Assembly (NCBI GenBank): GCA_026391315.1
Contig: JAPLDT010000103.1
Coordinates: 1-64,000, forward strand
Direction: 5' to 3'
Length of the DNA: 64,000 nucleotides
From: Bacteroidia bacterium
GTDB taxonomy: Bacteria > Bacteroidota > Bacteroidia > Bacteroidales > Prolixibacteraceae
Shown here: piece after piece, positions 38,001-43,958 of the stretch
Numbering within the stretch: the stretch's first letter is position 1
How the letters are laid out: each line of letters begins with the position of its first letter
Program-made: the position numbers and the translations under genes
Notes under the pieces: generated by a model
Database searches by the model: none
What the model was told of the DNA's origin: nothing
What the model saw: only the letters and a program-made list of their open reading frames with translations

Positions 38001-41000
38001 CTCCCGGAGCGACATCGGCAGTAATGAAAATGTAACCAGATGTTCCGCTGGTTATTGACTGAGATACAAATGATGGAAATGTTTTTGCACCAGCGATTCC
38101 TGGGTTAGTGAAAGTACTTAACAAGGTAGCAGTTCCAGCATTAAAAGTGCTGGTAGTCTGATACCAAACTTTCATATTGGTTATGTCCGCTGAAACATAA
38201 CTACCTGCGGTGGTACAGGTCATACCGGTCAGGGTGGCGTTAGCCACAGTAACGGCAAGAGCCGACTGATGTAAAACTACATTATTTGTTCCTCCCACAA
38301 CATTGGCAGCAGCAACCTGAGTTCCATTGTTGGATAAAACAACGGTAGGAGGTAAAGTTCCAATTGCGAAATAAGTGGAACCGGAATAAGGAATTGCTGC
38401 ATTGGAAGTTATTGTTCCGCCGGCAATACTATTTCCGCCCTGGTTGGTGTAGGGGCCGGATTGAGCAACTGTAGCGCTTGCCACGGAATTCGAAGTGGTT
38501 AATCCGGTTTCGGTTAGCCTGACAGTTGCGCTTGTAAAAGTACCACTCATTAATTGCGCATACCAGTTCCTTGCAGCTACTGAAGACAAAGTCCCATCAA
38601 CAGTACTTGCACCCGTACTGGCCATGGTAACCCTGATAACCGGAGAAGAACAAACTGTACTATTGAGTTCAAACGGACGGTAATTGGCTGCATCACCAAC
38701 AGGAAACAGATAGGAGTTGCCGCTGAGTAACGTCCATTGCAGTGGTCCGTTCACATAGCTTGATGCAGAAGATCCCGTAACCGCACCACCAGAGTTGTTG
38801 GTAACAGCCATATAATTGGTGGCATCAGTACTCAGGATTCCATTTGTTAGTGTTAAAACTCCGCTTACGGTTTCATTTTTCGTTAAGCTTACTCCACCAC
38901 TGGTATTTGCTATGGTCAGGTTGTTGAATGTAGATGAAGTGCTTCCTCCAATTGTTTGGACCGTGCTGCCATTAACATTAACTGTTCCAATGTTATGTGC
39001 AAAAATACTGCTGTTAGAAAAATTTCCCGCAACGGACAAAATTCCCGATGTGGAGGTGAGCGTTCCCGCGATGACCGTGAAATTGTTTAAAGTGATGGCA
39101 GTGCTACCAAAAGTAAGATTTCCGTTACCTGCTTTGGATAAACTTCTTGTACTATTATTATTAGTACCTCCGGCCGTAAGTGTCTTTCCAATTGTGGAAG
39201 AAGTTATCACAACATCGGCACCCATAGTGATGGCGCCGGTTCCCATATCCAAATCATTACTACCATTAAAAGTGAAATTGCCATTCCAGGTTTGAGCATT
39301 GTTATTGGTTAATGGCCCGATGGCGAGGCCACTGGTATTGTCAATGGTTGTACCACTACTTATGGTAAGGGATCCTGACCCAATTGCAGTAAGATGATTA
39401 ATATTTAATTGTCCGACACTTAGTGTAGTACCTCCGGTGTAAGTGCCAGAGGCATTAAGCGTAAGTGTTCCGGTACCATCCTTGGTTAAAGTACCACTTA
39501 TTCCGGTATTTATTCCGGTTGTATTCATTGTGACGTTGCCGGCACCGCCAACTGTAAAAGCTGTTCCTGCAGCCCCCGTTACGCCTCCGGTTAAAGTCAG
39601 CGTACCAGCATCGGAATTTACACGACCCGCGGTGGTCAATGTAATAGCTCCTGACCAGGTATTACTATTGGCCAGATTACGCAAAGCGCCACCTGAGCTA
39701 ATTCCTGAAGAATTGTTTAGTGTGATGGGTTCAGCAATGGACAATCCGGTGCCATCTACCTGCACTGCGGCATTTGCGCTAACGGTTGTTACTCCACCTG
39801 TCGATCCTAAAGCGGTATTATTTTGTACATCAACGATACCAGCGCTTACTGTCGTTCCTCCGGTATAAGTGCCGGAGGCATTAAGCGTAAGTGTTCCGGT
39901 ACCATCCTTGGTTAAAGTACCGCTTGCTCCGGTATTTATTCCGGTTGTATTCATTGTTACATTGCCGGCACCGCCAACTGTAAATGCTGTTCCTACAGCT
40001 CCAGTTACGCCTCCGGTTAAAGTCAGCGTACCCGCATCGGAATTTACGCGACCCGCGGTGGTCAATGTAATAGCCCCCGTCCAGGTATTATTATTGGCCA
40101 GATTACGTAGAGCGCCACCTAAGCTAATTCCATCAGAATTGTTTAGTGTGATGGGTTCAGCAATGGACAGTCCGGTGCCATCTACCTGCACTGAGGCATT
40201 GGCGCTAACAGTTGTTATTCCACCTGTTGATCCTAAAGCTGTATTATTTTGTATATCAACGATACCAGCGCTTACTGTAGTACCTCCAGTGTAAGTGCCG
40301 GAGGCATTAAGTGTAAGTGTTCCGGTACCATCCTTGGTTAAAGTACCACTTGTTCCGGTATTTATGCCGGTTGTATTCATTGTGACATTGCCGGCGCCGC
40401 CAACTGTAAAAGCTGTTCCTACAGCTCCTGTTACGCCTCCGGTTAAAGTCAGCGTACCTGCATCGGAATTTACGCGACCCGCGGTGGTCAAAGTAATAGC
40501 TCCCGACCAGGTATTACTATTGGCCAGATTACGCAAAGCGCCACCTGAACTTATCCCTGAAGAATTGTTTAGTGTGATGGGTTCAGCAATGGACAGTCCG
40601 GTGCCATCTACCTGCACTGAGGCATTGGCGCTAACAGTTGTTACTCCAGCAGTTGTACCTAAGGCTGAACTATTTTGTATATCAACGATACCGGCACCTA
40701 CTGTAGTTGTTCCTGTGTAGGTGTTTGTACCGGAAAGAACCAATGTTCCCAATCCTGCCTTTGTAATACCCCATCCTGTACCGGTTCCTAAACTCATTAC
40801 TCCGCTTATGGTTAAGTCAGTAGCAGCAGTACCATCGTCTGCCACAGTAAAAGTCCGGGTTCCATCCAGTGAAATTGGACAGGAAATTGTAGCTCCGCTG
40901 CTACCTGTTGTGGCATTTACTGTCACATTACCGCCAAGATTTAATGCCCCTGTTGTTCCAGATATAATAGATCCCGTTGATCCAATTTCCAATACCACAC

Positions 41001-42324
41001 TTGTAGGTGCGGTTGTTGCTCCCAGGGCATTTCCCCCTAAATCAAGCGTTGCTCCTGCTTTAACGGTTAGTACTCCGTTAACGGTAGGTGTTGCAGCTGC
41101 CAAGGTCTTTGTTCCATTACCGGAAATTGTAAGATTGCTGTATGCTGTTGCTTTAACTGTCTGGTTGCCGGCACCACTGTAATTGACAGTGTTTCCGGCA
41201 GTAGCTGCAGTAAGCGTTGTAATTGTAGGTACGGTAGGAGTAGTACTGATATTAAGGGTGCTTGTGGCGGTTGCATTAGTAAAACTGGTAATTGCACTCG
41301 AACCGGAGTGGTTAACTATCCCGGCGGCGTTGTTGATGATGCCGGTAATTGTTCCCGAACCAGTGATATTTATGGTGCCGGTGTTGGTAAAATTGGCAAG
41401 AGCAGTGGTTGTTGTTCCCGTGTTGGAACGGTTAATAATTCCCGCATTAGCTAGGGTGGTAATTGAACAAGATGCTCCTGTTCCACTGAGATTAAGTGTA
41501 CCTGTTGCCGCATTTGTTAATTGGCCAGTTCCACCTAAAGCTGTTGTAACAGTAAATACTGTGTTGTTAGTTACAGTAACGCCTGTTACAGTTACCTGTG
41601 AAAAACTAAATGAGCCGGTTCCTCCAGTGACTTGGGCGTTAGTATTGAAAGTTGCTCCACCGGCATTAAAAATATTAGAACTGTTATTAGTTATACCATT
41701 TTTAAAAATCAAACGAGTTGCGGTAGTTGAGGTTGTAGAAGTCCAGCTTCCACCTGAATTCATAGTTACCAGTCCGGTAAAAGTTTTAACTGCTGTGTTT
41801 GAAGTGATTGTAAATGTACCGGAAATAGAAGTTGTGCCTGAAACCGTGAACGTAAAGCCACCTACTGAAAGGCTTCCCGTACTCGCAATATCCAAATTCA
41901 GGCATGTTGAATTAGCCGCAACATTGTAATTTGCCCCAGCCCTAATCCAAACATTTTTTGTATTGGTAGGAGCAGCAGCTGCGGTGGTAGCTCCTGTCCA
42001 GGTACCGGCCGATACACAAATAACCCAATTGGTCCCAGTAGCCCATGCGGTTGAAGTACCGGTATTGTATCTGGTCCCATAATCGCCTACAGCCTGTCCA
42101 AAAAGTGATGTATAAAAACCGATAGATGAAAACATGATAATCATCAGCACAAATGCCCTTATGGACAACTGAAACTTTTGAACAGGATAAGTATTTGAAC
42201 CAATATTTTGTTCAGATTTCGATTGAGAAATAATGCCCTTATCCATAACTGGATGCAAAGAACTGCAATCGCCAGCAACAGATTGATTGGTATGATTTTT
42301 GGTAAATTGGGCAAATGTTCTCAT
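29071..42324 (-). CDS. Giant repetitive surface adhesin, N-terminal part
   Basis: 4,417 codons. The unusually long N-terminal region (~80 residues before the cleavage region) has its hydrophobic core at FVLMIIMFSSIGFYTSLFGQ, like extended signal peptides of large adhesins. The rest is Gly/Thr/Ser/Asn-rich beta-helix sequence. It holds three 142-residue repeats with autotransporter-associated (PATR-like) motifs (GTGTLTLNASGTYTGGTT) at about 535-960, two 107-residue repeats at ~1480-1695, and two 97-residue repeats to ~1890. Four Big_1/invasin-like repeats (ATQIAINAGNGQ, about 103 residues) run to ~2300, followed by filament-like sequence. The frame starts at a GTG (42333), but the ATG at 42324 (MRTFAQFTKN) is chosen; another ATG is Met27. 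It stops at 29071 through a one-base frameshift. A sigma-54-like promoter and UAS lie upstream. Confidence 0.88.
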   Translation of the reverse strand: MRTFAQFTKNHTNQSVAGDCSSLHPVMDKGIISQSKSEQNIGSNTYPVQKFQLSIRAFVLMIIMFSSIGFYTSLFGQAVGDYGTRYNTGTSTAWATGTNWVICVSAGTWTGATTAAAAPTNTKNVWIRAGANYNVAANSTCLNLDIASTGSLSVGGFTFTVSGTTSISGTFTITSNTAVKTFTGLVTMNSGGSWTSTTSTTATRLIFKNGITNNSSNIFNAGGATFNTNAQVTGGTGSFSFSQVTVTGVTVTNNTVFTVTTALGGTGQLTNAATGTLNLSGTGASCSITTLANAGIINRSNTGTTTTALANFTNTGTINITGSGTITGIINNAAGIVNHSGSSAITSFTNATATSTLNISTTPTVPTITTLTAATAGNTVNYSGAGNQTVKATAYSNLTISGNGTKTLAAATPTVNGVLTVKAGATLDLGGNALGATTAPTSVVLEIGSTGSIISGTTGALNLGGNVTVNATTGSSGATISCPISLDGTRTFTVADDGTAATDLTISGVMSLGTGTGWGITKAGLGTLVLSGTNTYTGTTTVGAGIVDIQNSSALGTTAGVTTVSANASVQVDGTGLSIAEPITLNNSSGISSGGALRNLANSNTWSGAITLTTAGRVNSDAGTLTLTGGVTGAVGTAFTVGGAGNVTMNTTGINTGTSGTLTKDGTGTLTLNASGTYTGGTTVSAGIVDIQNNTALGSTGGITTVSANASVQVDGTGLSIAEPITLNNSDGISLGGALRNLANNNTWTGAITLTTAGRVNSDAGTLTLTGGVTGAVGTAFTVGGAGNVTMNTTGINTGASGTLTKDGTGTLTLNASGTYTGGTTVSAGIVDVQNNTALGSTGGVTTVSANAAVQVDGTGLSIAEPITLNNSSGISSGGALRNLANSNTWSGAITLTTAGRVNSDAGTLTLTGGVTGAAGTAFTVGGAGNVTMNTTGINTGISGTLTKDGTGTLTLNASGTYTGGTTLSVGQLNINHLTAIGSGSLTISSGTTIDNTSGLAIGPLTNNNAQTWNGNFTFNGSNDLDMGTGAITMGADVVITSSTIGKTLTAGGTNNNSTRSLSKAGNGNLTFGSTAITLNNFTVIAGTLTSTSGILSVAGNFSNSSIFAHNIGTVNVNGSTVQTIGGSTSSTFNNLTIANTSGGVSLTKNETVSGVLTLTNGILSTDATNYMAVTNNSGGAVTGSSASSYVNGPLQWTLLSGNSYLFPVGDAANYRPFELNSTVCSSPVIRVTMASTGASTVDGTLSSVAARNWYAQLMSGTFTSATVRLTETGLTTSNSVASATVAQSGPYTNQGGNSIAGGTITSNAAIPYSGSTYFAIGTLPPTVVLSNNGTQVAAANVVGGTNNVVLHQSALAVTVANATLTGMTCTTAGSYVSADITNMKVWYQTTSTFNAGTATLLSTFTNPGIAGAKTFPSFVSQSITSGTSGYIFITADVAPGAVLGHTINLSALTTGDFSFTLATKSGSTTAGGAQTIIAGTATKLVYTVVPSTGTAGTAFSVTVQSQDANGNPSNPTSNTTITLSKATGAGTLSGTLTGIITTAGNSVTIATPVYSKADVMTLTATATVGMTGLTAVTSGNITFSAGTATHLVYTTVPSTGTAGTAFSVTVQSQDANGNPSNPTSNTTITLSKATGAGTLSGTLTGIITTAGNSVTIATPVYSMADVMTLTATATVGMTGLTAVTSGNITFSAGTVDHFVISAISSPQTAGTAITGITLTAQDFNNNTATSFVSTVTYSGTAGITGTSATFTAGVLSGVSATPTVSGTSLTFVVTGSTKTGTATIATINSGALDHFAISTITSPQTAGTAITGITLTAQDIYNNTATSFISTVTYSGTAGITGTSAAFTAGVLSGVSLTPTVAGTGMTLIITGSTKTGTSAFNVNPGAATQIAINAGNGQSATVGTAVAILPSVIVKDANNNVVSGVAVTFAVAFGGGSATGLAATTNASGIATVGSWTLGTTAGANSLTATSAGLTGSPRTFTATGTAGAATQIAINAGDGQTATAGSTVAILPSVIVKDVNNNVVSGVAVTFADTGGGSGTGLNATTNASGIATVGSWTLSATAGANSLTATSAGLTGSPLTFTATGIAGTATQIAINAGDGQTATVATAVAILPSVIVSDANNNPVSGVTVIFSVASGGGFGTGLSKTTDVNGIASISSWTLGNTVGTNTLTATSTGLTGSPSTFTATGTAGVETQIAINAGNGQSATAGTAVAILPSAIVKDVYNNPVSGVAVTFAVASGGGSGTGFNATTDVNGIATVGSWTLGATAGTNTLTATSGTLTGSPVTFTATGTAVPAAISTVTGGPWATAGTWVGNAVPLTTQDAIINGPVSVGATINQTGSVTINNGGTLTATTGGTTVTIGALTINTGGTLTNSRTLTINGATNITGTINLQTSVRTNAFNGDITLNSGAIWNEIVGNTPTITGNFTNNATTFTASTGLYTFSGASNTFSGATTTAIPSVNISGNYTNNGTLTVNTALSGAGTLTNAATLNLAGTCSTATISNTGTINSSGTGTTTTATLTNSGAFNMSGTGAVTAFTNNTTGVLNISSTTVPAFTTLTATAAGNTVNYSGAAQTIKATTYSNLTLSGTGGKTFPTGTTTVNNILSIENAANANTFTGTLSYGANATLQYNTSSARVAGAEWISPFVATGGVVIANTGAITINSPEVFNATAPLTINSGATLNMSTNLLTLNGDLINNGGTTSGSGGVTITGTATQNIGAFTTTGTVLMSKTSGTATFTGNVSGAGLTINGTAGILNLGTGLTHTFSGTWTRTAGTLNGGSSSVSFSNATAFSGTGGTFTANAGTVNYSRAGTQNIAVLTYNNLILSGGGGFAKTFTATTTINGNLSIAASTIANLGAGLTHPANSLTLGGAGQVSGTWGGTGSAATNINTTYFTATTGIVNVSSMGAPTAISATPNSINFGDTGTISLTASGGGGTGATLTWYAGGCGSGASIGTGSPLVINKPAVTTTYYARWESGLQYSSCLSATVTVSNATFYSYQSGDWNTANTWTTDPSGSFWVNGGIPASTDHVIILNGRTITVNENGKTINSLELRLGGTLDLQATNTHNFGTVTGQGVLKLASGIFPGGTYTGFVAVTGGTVEYYNLNNQSISSTQLTYNKLIVSNYTASAYTTYLDNASNNISYTLNGTFDLMNHGAGSLTFYFGNPTPSDNLINMTVAGNFSVASGCTIGVNNFASAHTIAASDVSTSLVNPVHSLTLNGNFTNNGSVRFTGLPSPFNNAYYLLTTTANGGINYGDVQVIFTGAANNTVTCNGTTDFFRFIVEKGSDQTYTLDVNSSNTANFALYGPNNMGNNNFAGFGYYYKALFLHYGTLKLNSNISIPSISEGGQDFLLNPSASLWVNGANVSTTVSGLNGTAYQAATFYGKLRVSSGQFSTGDAAGIVLGNLSTPEINIEGTGTLDVSQVWNATGASNLISYTQTGGTANFRLMGENHAGAVLSLDNPNTVFNMSGGTINFTNNAFIDASTDYRLFNIQVQPGKYTITGGTLNVNVPGSATVYTSNTTVPFYNMNLTNRTGLGTVTLQMEAPGPNLTVLNDFSIGNGAILDMNINTIGLEVDRNFSIASGGTYTPGANTTTFNGSGVQTFTNTGTISTGLYNFTLSNTSNTNITNNLIVTGLLTIGNGCILNDQGFTINANGNIINSGTHSSQANGSILLNGTLAQTIGGSGTGIFGNLGLDKAAGTTSFVANQAINGNLRLVTGILNIANHNLKFSATSAIYDALTGTAAPTTFGDTKMIKTTGSQSDGGVTKTFSATGSFLYPFGAATYHPATIAISQAPTHWGDVTVKPVAVVHPSVDPIKNALTYYWKVTSSSITGIQPGSISHTYHYNPADVTGNDNTYITGVYRPFAWVKGDALQVDIIGKNIYFPAIQYLDGEYTAGETTAFGTVKVYYSRANGNWDTTTTWSLVSNADGTSPGTIPGPSDLVVIGDGGTNNHLVTISANTKIVSGLQINTGSTLDVNTTTGHIFGSVTGIGKLRISSSAATAVFPSGDFGSFLGVAGGTVEYYNETAPGNIGIAFTLPTTYLLGSTPANIATYYNLILSPATGKNITMPDTDLLIYKDMNINVSGSSVTGIALLNIQNTTRNITINGNLNVNNGNLQFTNAGSIAQNVSVVGDVTVASGATFDVAANLAATNTLSVQGNLTNNGIFDMIAGVGQICDVTFTGAANKQINGTTATRTDFNTLTINKGTDRTSILEATVNAMTLNSTLASAMTLTNGTFRLSNAGVNLILSTTNSFTIPSTGCLSANLGTLNVGAANNNASDLLLLGRLEILNAGIVNIGNNGGSNNDIEYAASGSPEINISGGSLNVDGQVRRNLANNLGSLIYNQSGGTVTVKGNSFDATRSMFEVLNTGSQFNVTGGNIVIVKAGSSYADLDLEPGSYIVNGSNGGQQ
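29078..29085 (-). other. Frameshift point joining the two adhesin parts
   Basis: At the short G-run GGAGGGC (minus strand), the upstream frame reads GGA GGG CAA CAG TAA and stops. Stepping back one base at the last G gives GCA ACA GTA ACT, which continues sensible adhesin sequence with no gap. One missing G in the run explains it. The site does not match a canonical X-XXY-YYZ slippery heptamer, so mutation or a sequencing error is likelier than programmed frameshifting. Confidence 0.75.
35420..36665 (-). repeat. Four Big_1-like repeats, period 306-310 bp
   Basis: Four consecutive units encode ATQIAINAG...VSGVAVTF...GSWTLG...TATGTA. Equivalent positions lie at 35525, 35835, 36141 and 36450. 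Ig-like invasin domains of this kind form rigid stalks in adhesins. Confidence 0.85.
36655..37240 (-). repeat. Two repeats of about 291 bp in the adhesin
   Basis: Two 97-residue units (DHFVISAISSPQTAGTAITG and DHFAISTITSPQTAGTAITG) with the shared DNA word CCGGAGAGCA at 36761 and 37052. Confidence 0.85.
37238..37879 (-). repeat. Two nearly identical 321-bp repeats in the adhesin
   Basis: Two 107-residue units (VPSTGTAGTAFSVTVQSQD) that are almost identical at DNA level, spaced exactly 321 bp. This suggests recent duplication or homogenisation. Confidence 0.9.
39443..40720 (-). repeat. Three 426-bp tandem repeats in the adhesin
   Basis: Three in-phase 142-codon units begin at equivalent bases 39443, 39869 and 40295. 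Each encodes IVDIQNNTALGSTGG, ITLNNS, TLTLTGGVTGAVGTAFTVGG and the PATR-like ending. They differ at only a few scattered positions, mostly synonymous or single-residue. A fourth, more diverged unit follows at the N-terminal side. Confidence 0.92.
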
Positions 42325-42338
42325 ATCGTTCACGAATA

Positions 42339-42396
42339 TAGCTAATTATGCCTTTAAAACAGCGGATAAGCCTGACTTTATTGAAATAATTAGCTA
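42339..42396. promoter_or_regulatory. Inverted repeat in the adhesin leader
   Basis: TAGCTAATTAT (42339-42349) and ATAATTAGCTA (42386-42396) form a perfect 11-bp inverted repeat with 36 bases between. It lies downstream of the predicted sigma-54 start and just before the adhesin ATG. It could be an operator or a leader-RNA stem occluding initiation. Confidence 0.45.
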
Positions 42397-42426
42397 ATCT
42401 TCAACAGTTTTTAACGATAAGTAACA

Positions 42427-42441
42427 GCAAAAGATGTACCA
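42427..42441 (-). promoter_or_regulatory. Sigma-54-like promoter of the giant adhesin
   Basis: TGGTACATCTTTTGC on the minus strand has GG and GC at exactly -24/-12 spacing (consensus TGGCAC-N5-TTGC). The ATG lies 103 bases downstream. A dyad of TTGTGCG lies about 150-170 bases upstream of the predicted start. Confidence 0.6.
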
Positions 42442-42565
42442 ATTTGTTGTGGAGTTTGCATTAACATGAAAATACTTTATAATATACACAATGTCAATTA
42501 TATACAAATATGGGTATAAGTATTTATTTACCCAATATCTTAAAAGGAAAGCCATAAGTAAAAAA

Positions 42566-42587
42566 TTGTGCGGAATTGGGCGCACAA
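42566..42587. promoter_or_regulatory. Upstream activator dyad TTGTGCG-N8-CGCACAA
   Basis: A perfect 7-bp inverted repeat of the same word (TTGTGCGG) that stands upstream of all three winged-helix/DUF4402 cassettes. Here one half is inverted. The position is typical for an NtrC-family enhancer site. Confidence 0.55.
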
Positions 42588-42639
42588 TAGTAGGAAATTA
42601 AGGTTTTTTGGATTGGTACTTGGTTTGGTTCGTGTCGGC

Positions 42640-42993
42640 TCTCAGCCCCTCGGCTACGCTCGGGGTACCACTCCGCTCGGGGACCGGTGTCGTGCTATGC
42701 CCTCGGCTCCGCTCGGGGACCGGTGTCGTGCTATGCCCTCGGCTCCGCTCGGGGACCGGATTCGCTTCGCTCAATGCCCCTCGGCTCCGCTCGGGGACCG
42801 GATTCGCTTCGCTCAATGCCCCTCGGCTCCGCTCGGGGATTAGAGAGGCAGCATATCACCCCCCGACCCTGAGCGAAGTCGAAGGGTGAAAATTAGAGGA
42901 GCGACCCCGGTCCCCGAGCGAAGCCGAGGGGTTAAGAGAGTTGCTCCAATGCACTGCAGGGATGGGCCTGGTTGCGAAGCCGTTTGGCAACAA
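42640..42993. repeat. REP cluster left of the GIY-YIG gene
   Basis: Repeated palindromic cores CCTCGGCTCCGCTCGGGG, each with a GACCGG tail, are spaced 36, 36, 42 and 42 bases. At about 42862-42885 an inverted core CCCTGAGCGAAGTCGAAGGG appears, then one with CCCCGAGCGAAGCCGAGGGG and a GTTGCTCCAATG-type unit. No gene is present; open frames here are translations of the repeat. Confidence 0.85.
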
Positions 42994-43241
42994 TTAGAGC
43001 ACAGTTGCAGGTATGCTATGAAAATACTAAACCAAAGATGCGTCGTGATAAAATTTACTTTATAATCAATAGATTAGGTGTTCGAATCAATGGGGTGGGG
43101 CCCTTAAGTGTTAACTGAAACCCTTTGATGCAAAGTTGTCAAAATGGGCCAATCAATTTAAAATATTACTCTTTAGATTCGTTTTACTCAAAATTTTGGG
43201 GTAACTTATATATCAATGAAAGAAATTTAAATTTTCTTAAA

Positions 43242-43553
43242 ATGAGAGGCTATATGTACATTTTACGCTGTGCTGATGGCACTTATTACACCGGAAGTAC
43301 TGTCGATCTGGATAAAAGAATGGAAGAGCATCAGTTGGGAGAAGGAGCCCATTTTACTTCAAAACATCTGCCCGTCAGATTGATGTACTTTGAAGAATTC
43401 CAGAGAATTGACGATGCATTCCTAAGAGAAAAACAAATTCAAAATTGGAGCCAAAAGAAAAAGGAGGCGCTCATCAACGGGAAGGTGGATGAGTTACATC
43501 AATTGGCAAAATGCAAAAATGAGAGTGCTTCTGGGCTGTATAAGAAATCTTGA
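43242..43553 (+). CDS. GIY-YIG endonuclease domain protein (UPF0213/YhbQ-like), REP-associated
   Basis: A 103-residue single-domain GIY-YIG nuclease. MYILRCADGTYYTGSTVDLDKRMEEH corresponds to the GIY and YIG strands (here MYI and YTG) with the catalytic Tyr and the conserved Arg of KRMEEH. The later REKQIQNWSQKKKEALI holds the Glu/Lys helix typical of this family. An upstream in-frame ATG at 43125 would add 39 residues unlike the family, so 43242 is chosen. It sits alone on the plus strand, inside the minus-strand fimbrial locus, with REP clusters of opposite orientation on both sides. This resembles REP-associated mobile genes. Confidence 0.85.
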   Translation: MRGYMYILRCADGTYYTGSTVDLDKRMEEHQLGEGAHFTSKHLPVRLMYFEEFQRIDDAFLREKQIQNWSQKKKEALINGKVDELHQLAKCKNESASGLYKKS

Positions 43554-43554
43554 C

Positions 43555-43690
43555 CCGATTCGCTTTGCTCTTGACCCCTCGGCTACGCTCGGGGACCGGG
43601 GTCGCTTCAATCTCGCTCCCCCTAAACCCCGAGCGGAGTCGAGGGGTTAATTATAATGGAGCGACCCCGGTCCCCGAGCGAAGCCGAGGG
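43555..43690. repeat. REP cluster right of the GIY-YIG gene
   Basis: Immediately after the stop come cores CCCCTCGGCTACGCTCGGGG (forward) and CCCCGAGCGAAGCCGAGGGG and CCCCGAGCGGAGTCGAGGGG (inverse), each with GACC or GGTC edges and a GGTCGC/GCGACC flank. Confidence 0.85.
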
Positions 43691-43950
43691 GTGATGAGAG
43701 TTGCTCCAATTCCGGGTAGGGATGAGCCTAGTTGCGAAGCCGAGGGGTGATGAGAGTTGCTCCAATTCCGGGTAGGGATGAGCCTAGTTGCGAAGCCAAG
43801 GGGTGATGAGAGTTGCTCCAATTCCGGGTAGGGATGAGCCTAGTTGCGAAGCCGAGGGGTGATGAGAGTTGCTTCAATGCAGAGTATGGATGGACTTGGT
43901 TGCGAAGCCGAGGGGCGATGAGAGTTGCTCCAATGCAGAGTAGGGAAGGT
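43691..43950 (+). repeat. 56-bp tandem repeat, about 4.6 copies
   Basis: Units beginning GTGATGAGAGTTGCTCCAAT start at 43691, 43747, 43803, 43859 and 43915 (the last truncated). Each contains the right half of the REP core (GCGAAGCCGAGGGG). Single related units occur at about 42930 and 51480. It ends 9 bases before the chaperone stop codon. Confidence 0.9.
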
Positions 43951-43958
43951 TCGAAGGG

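Noticed and set aside
29294-41929. Many long plus-strand open frames opposite the adhesin gene (for example 35651-36628, 41183-41929, and three 141-codon frames from 39443)
   Set aside because: They are Val/Pro/Ala-rich mirror images of the Gly/Thr/Asn-rich repeats, share the repeat periods of the minus-strand gene, and have no start signals or family features.
42640-42840. CRISPR-like array with 36/42-base spacing
   Set aside because: The supposed spacers are themselves repeated, the repeat is a REP core, and there are no cas genes.
42568-42889. Several open frames in all directions between the adhesin and the GIY-YIG gene
   Set aside because: They only translate REP units (repeating RLRSGTG, LGSARGP, PVPERSRG).
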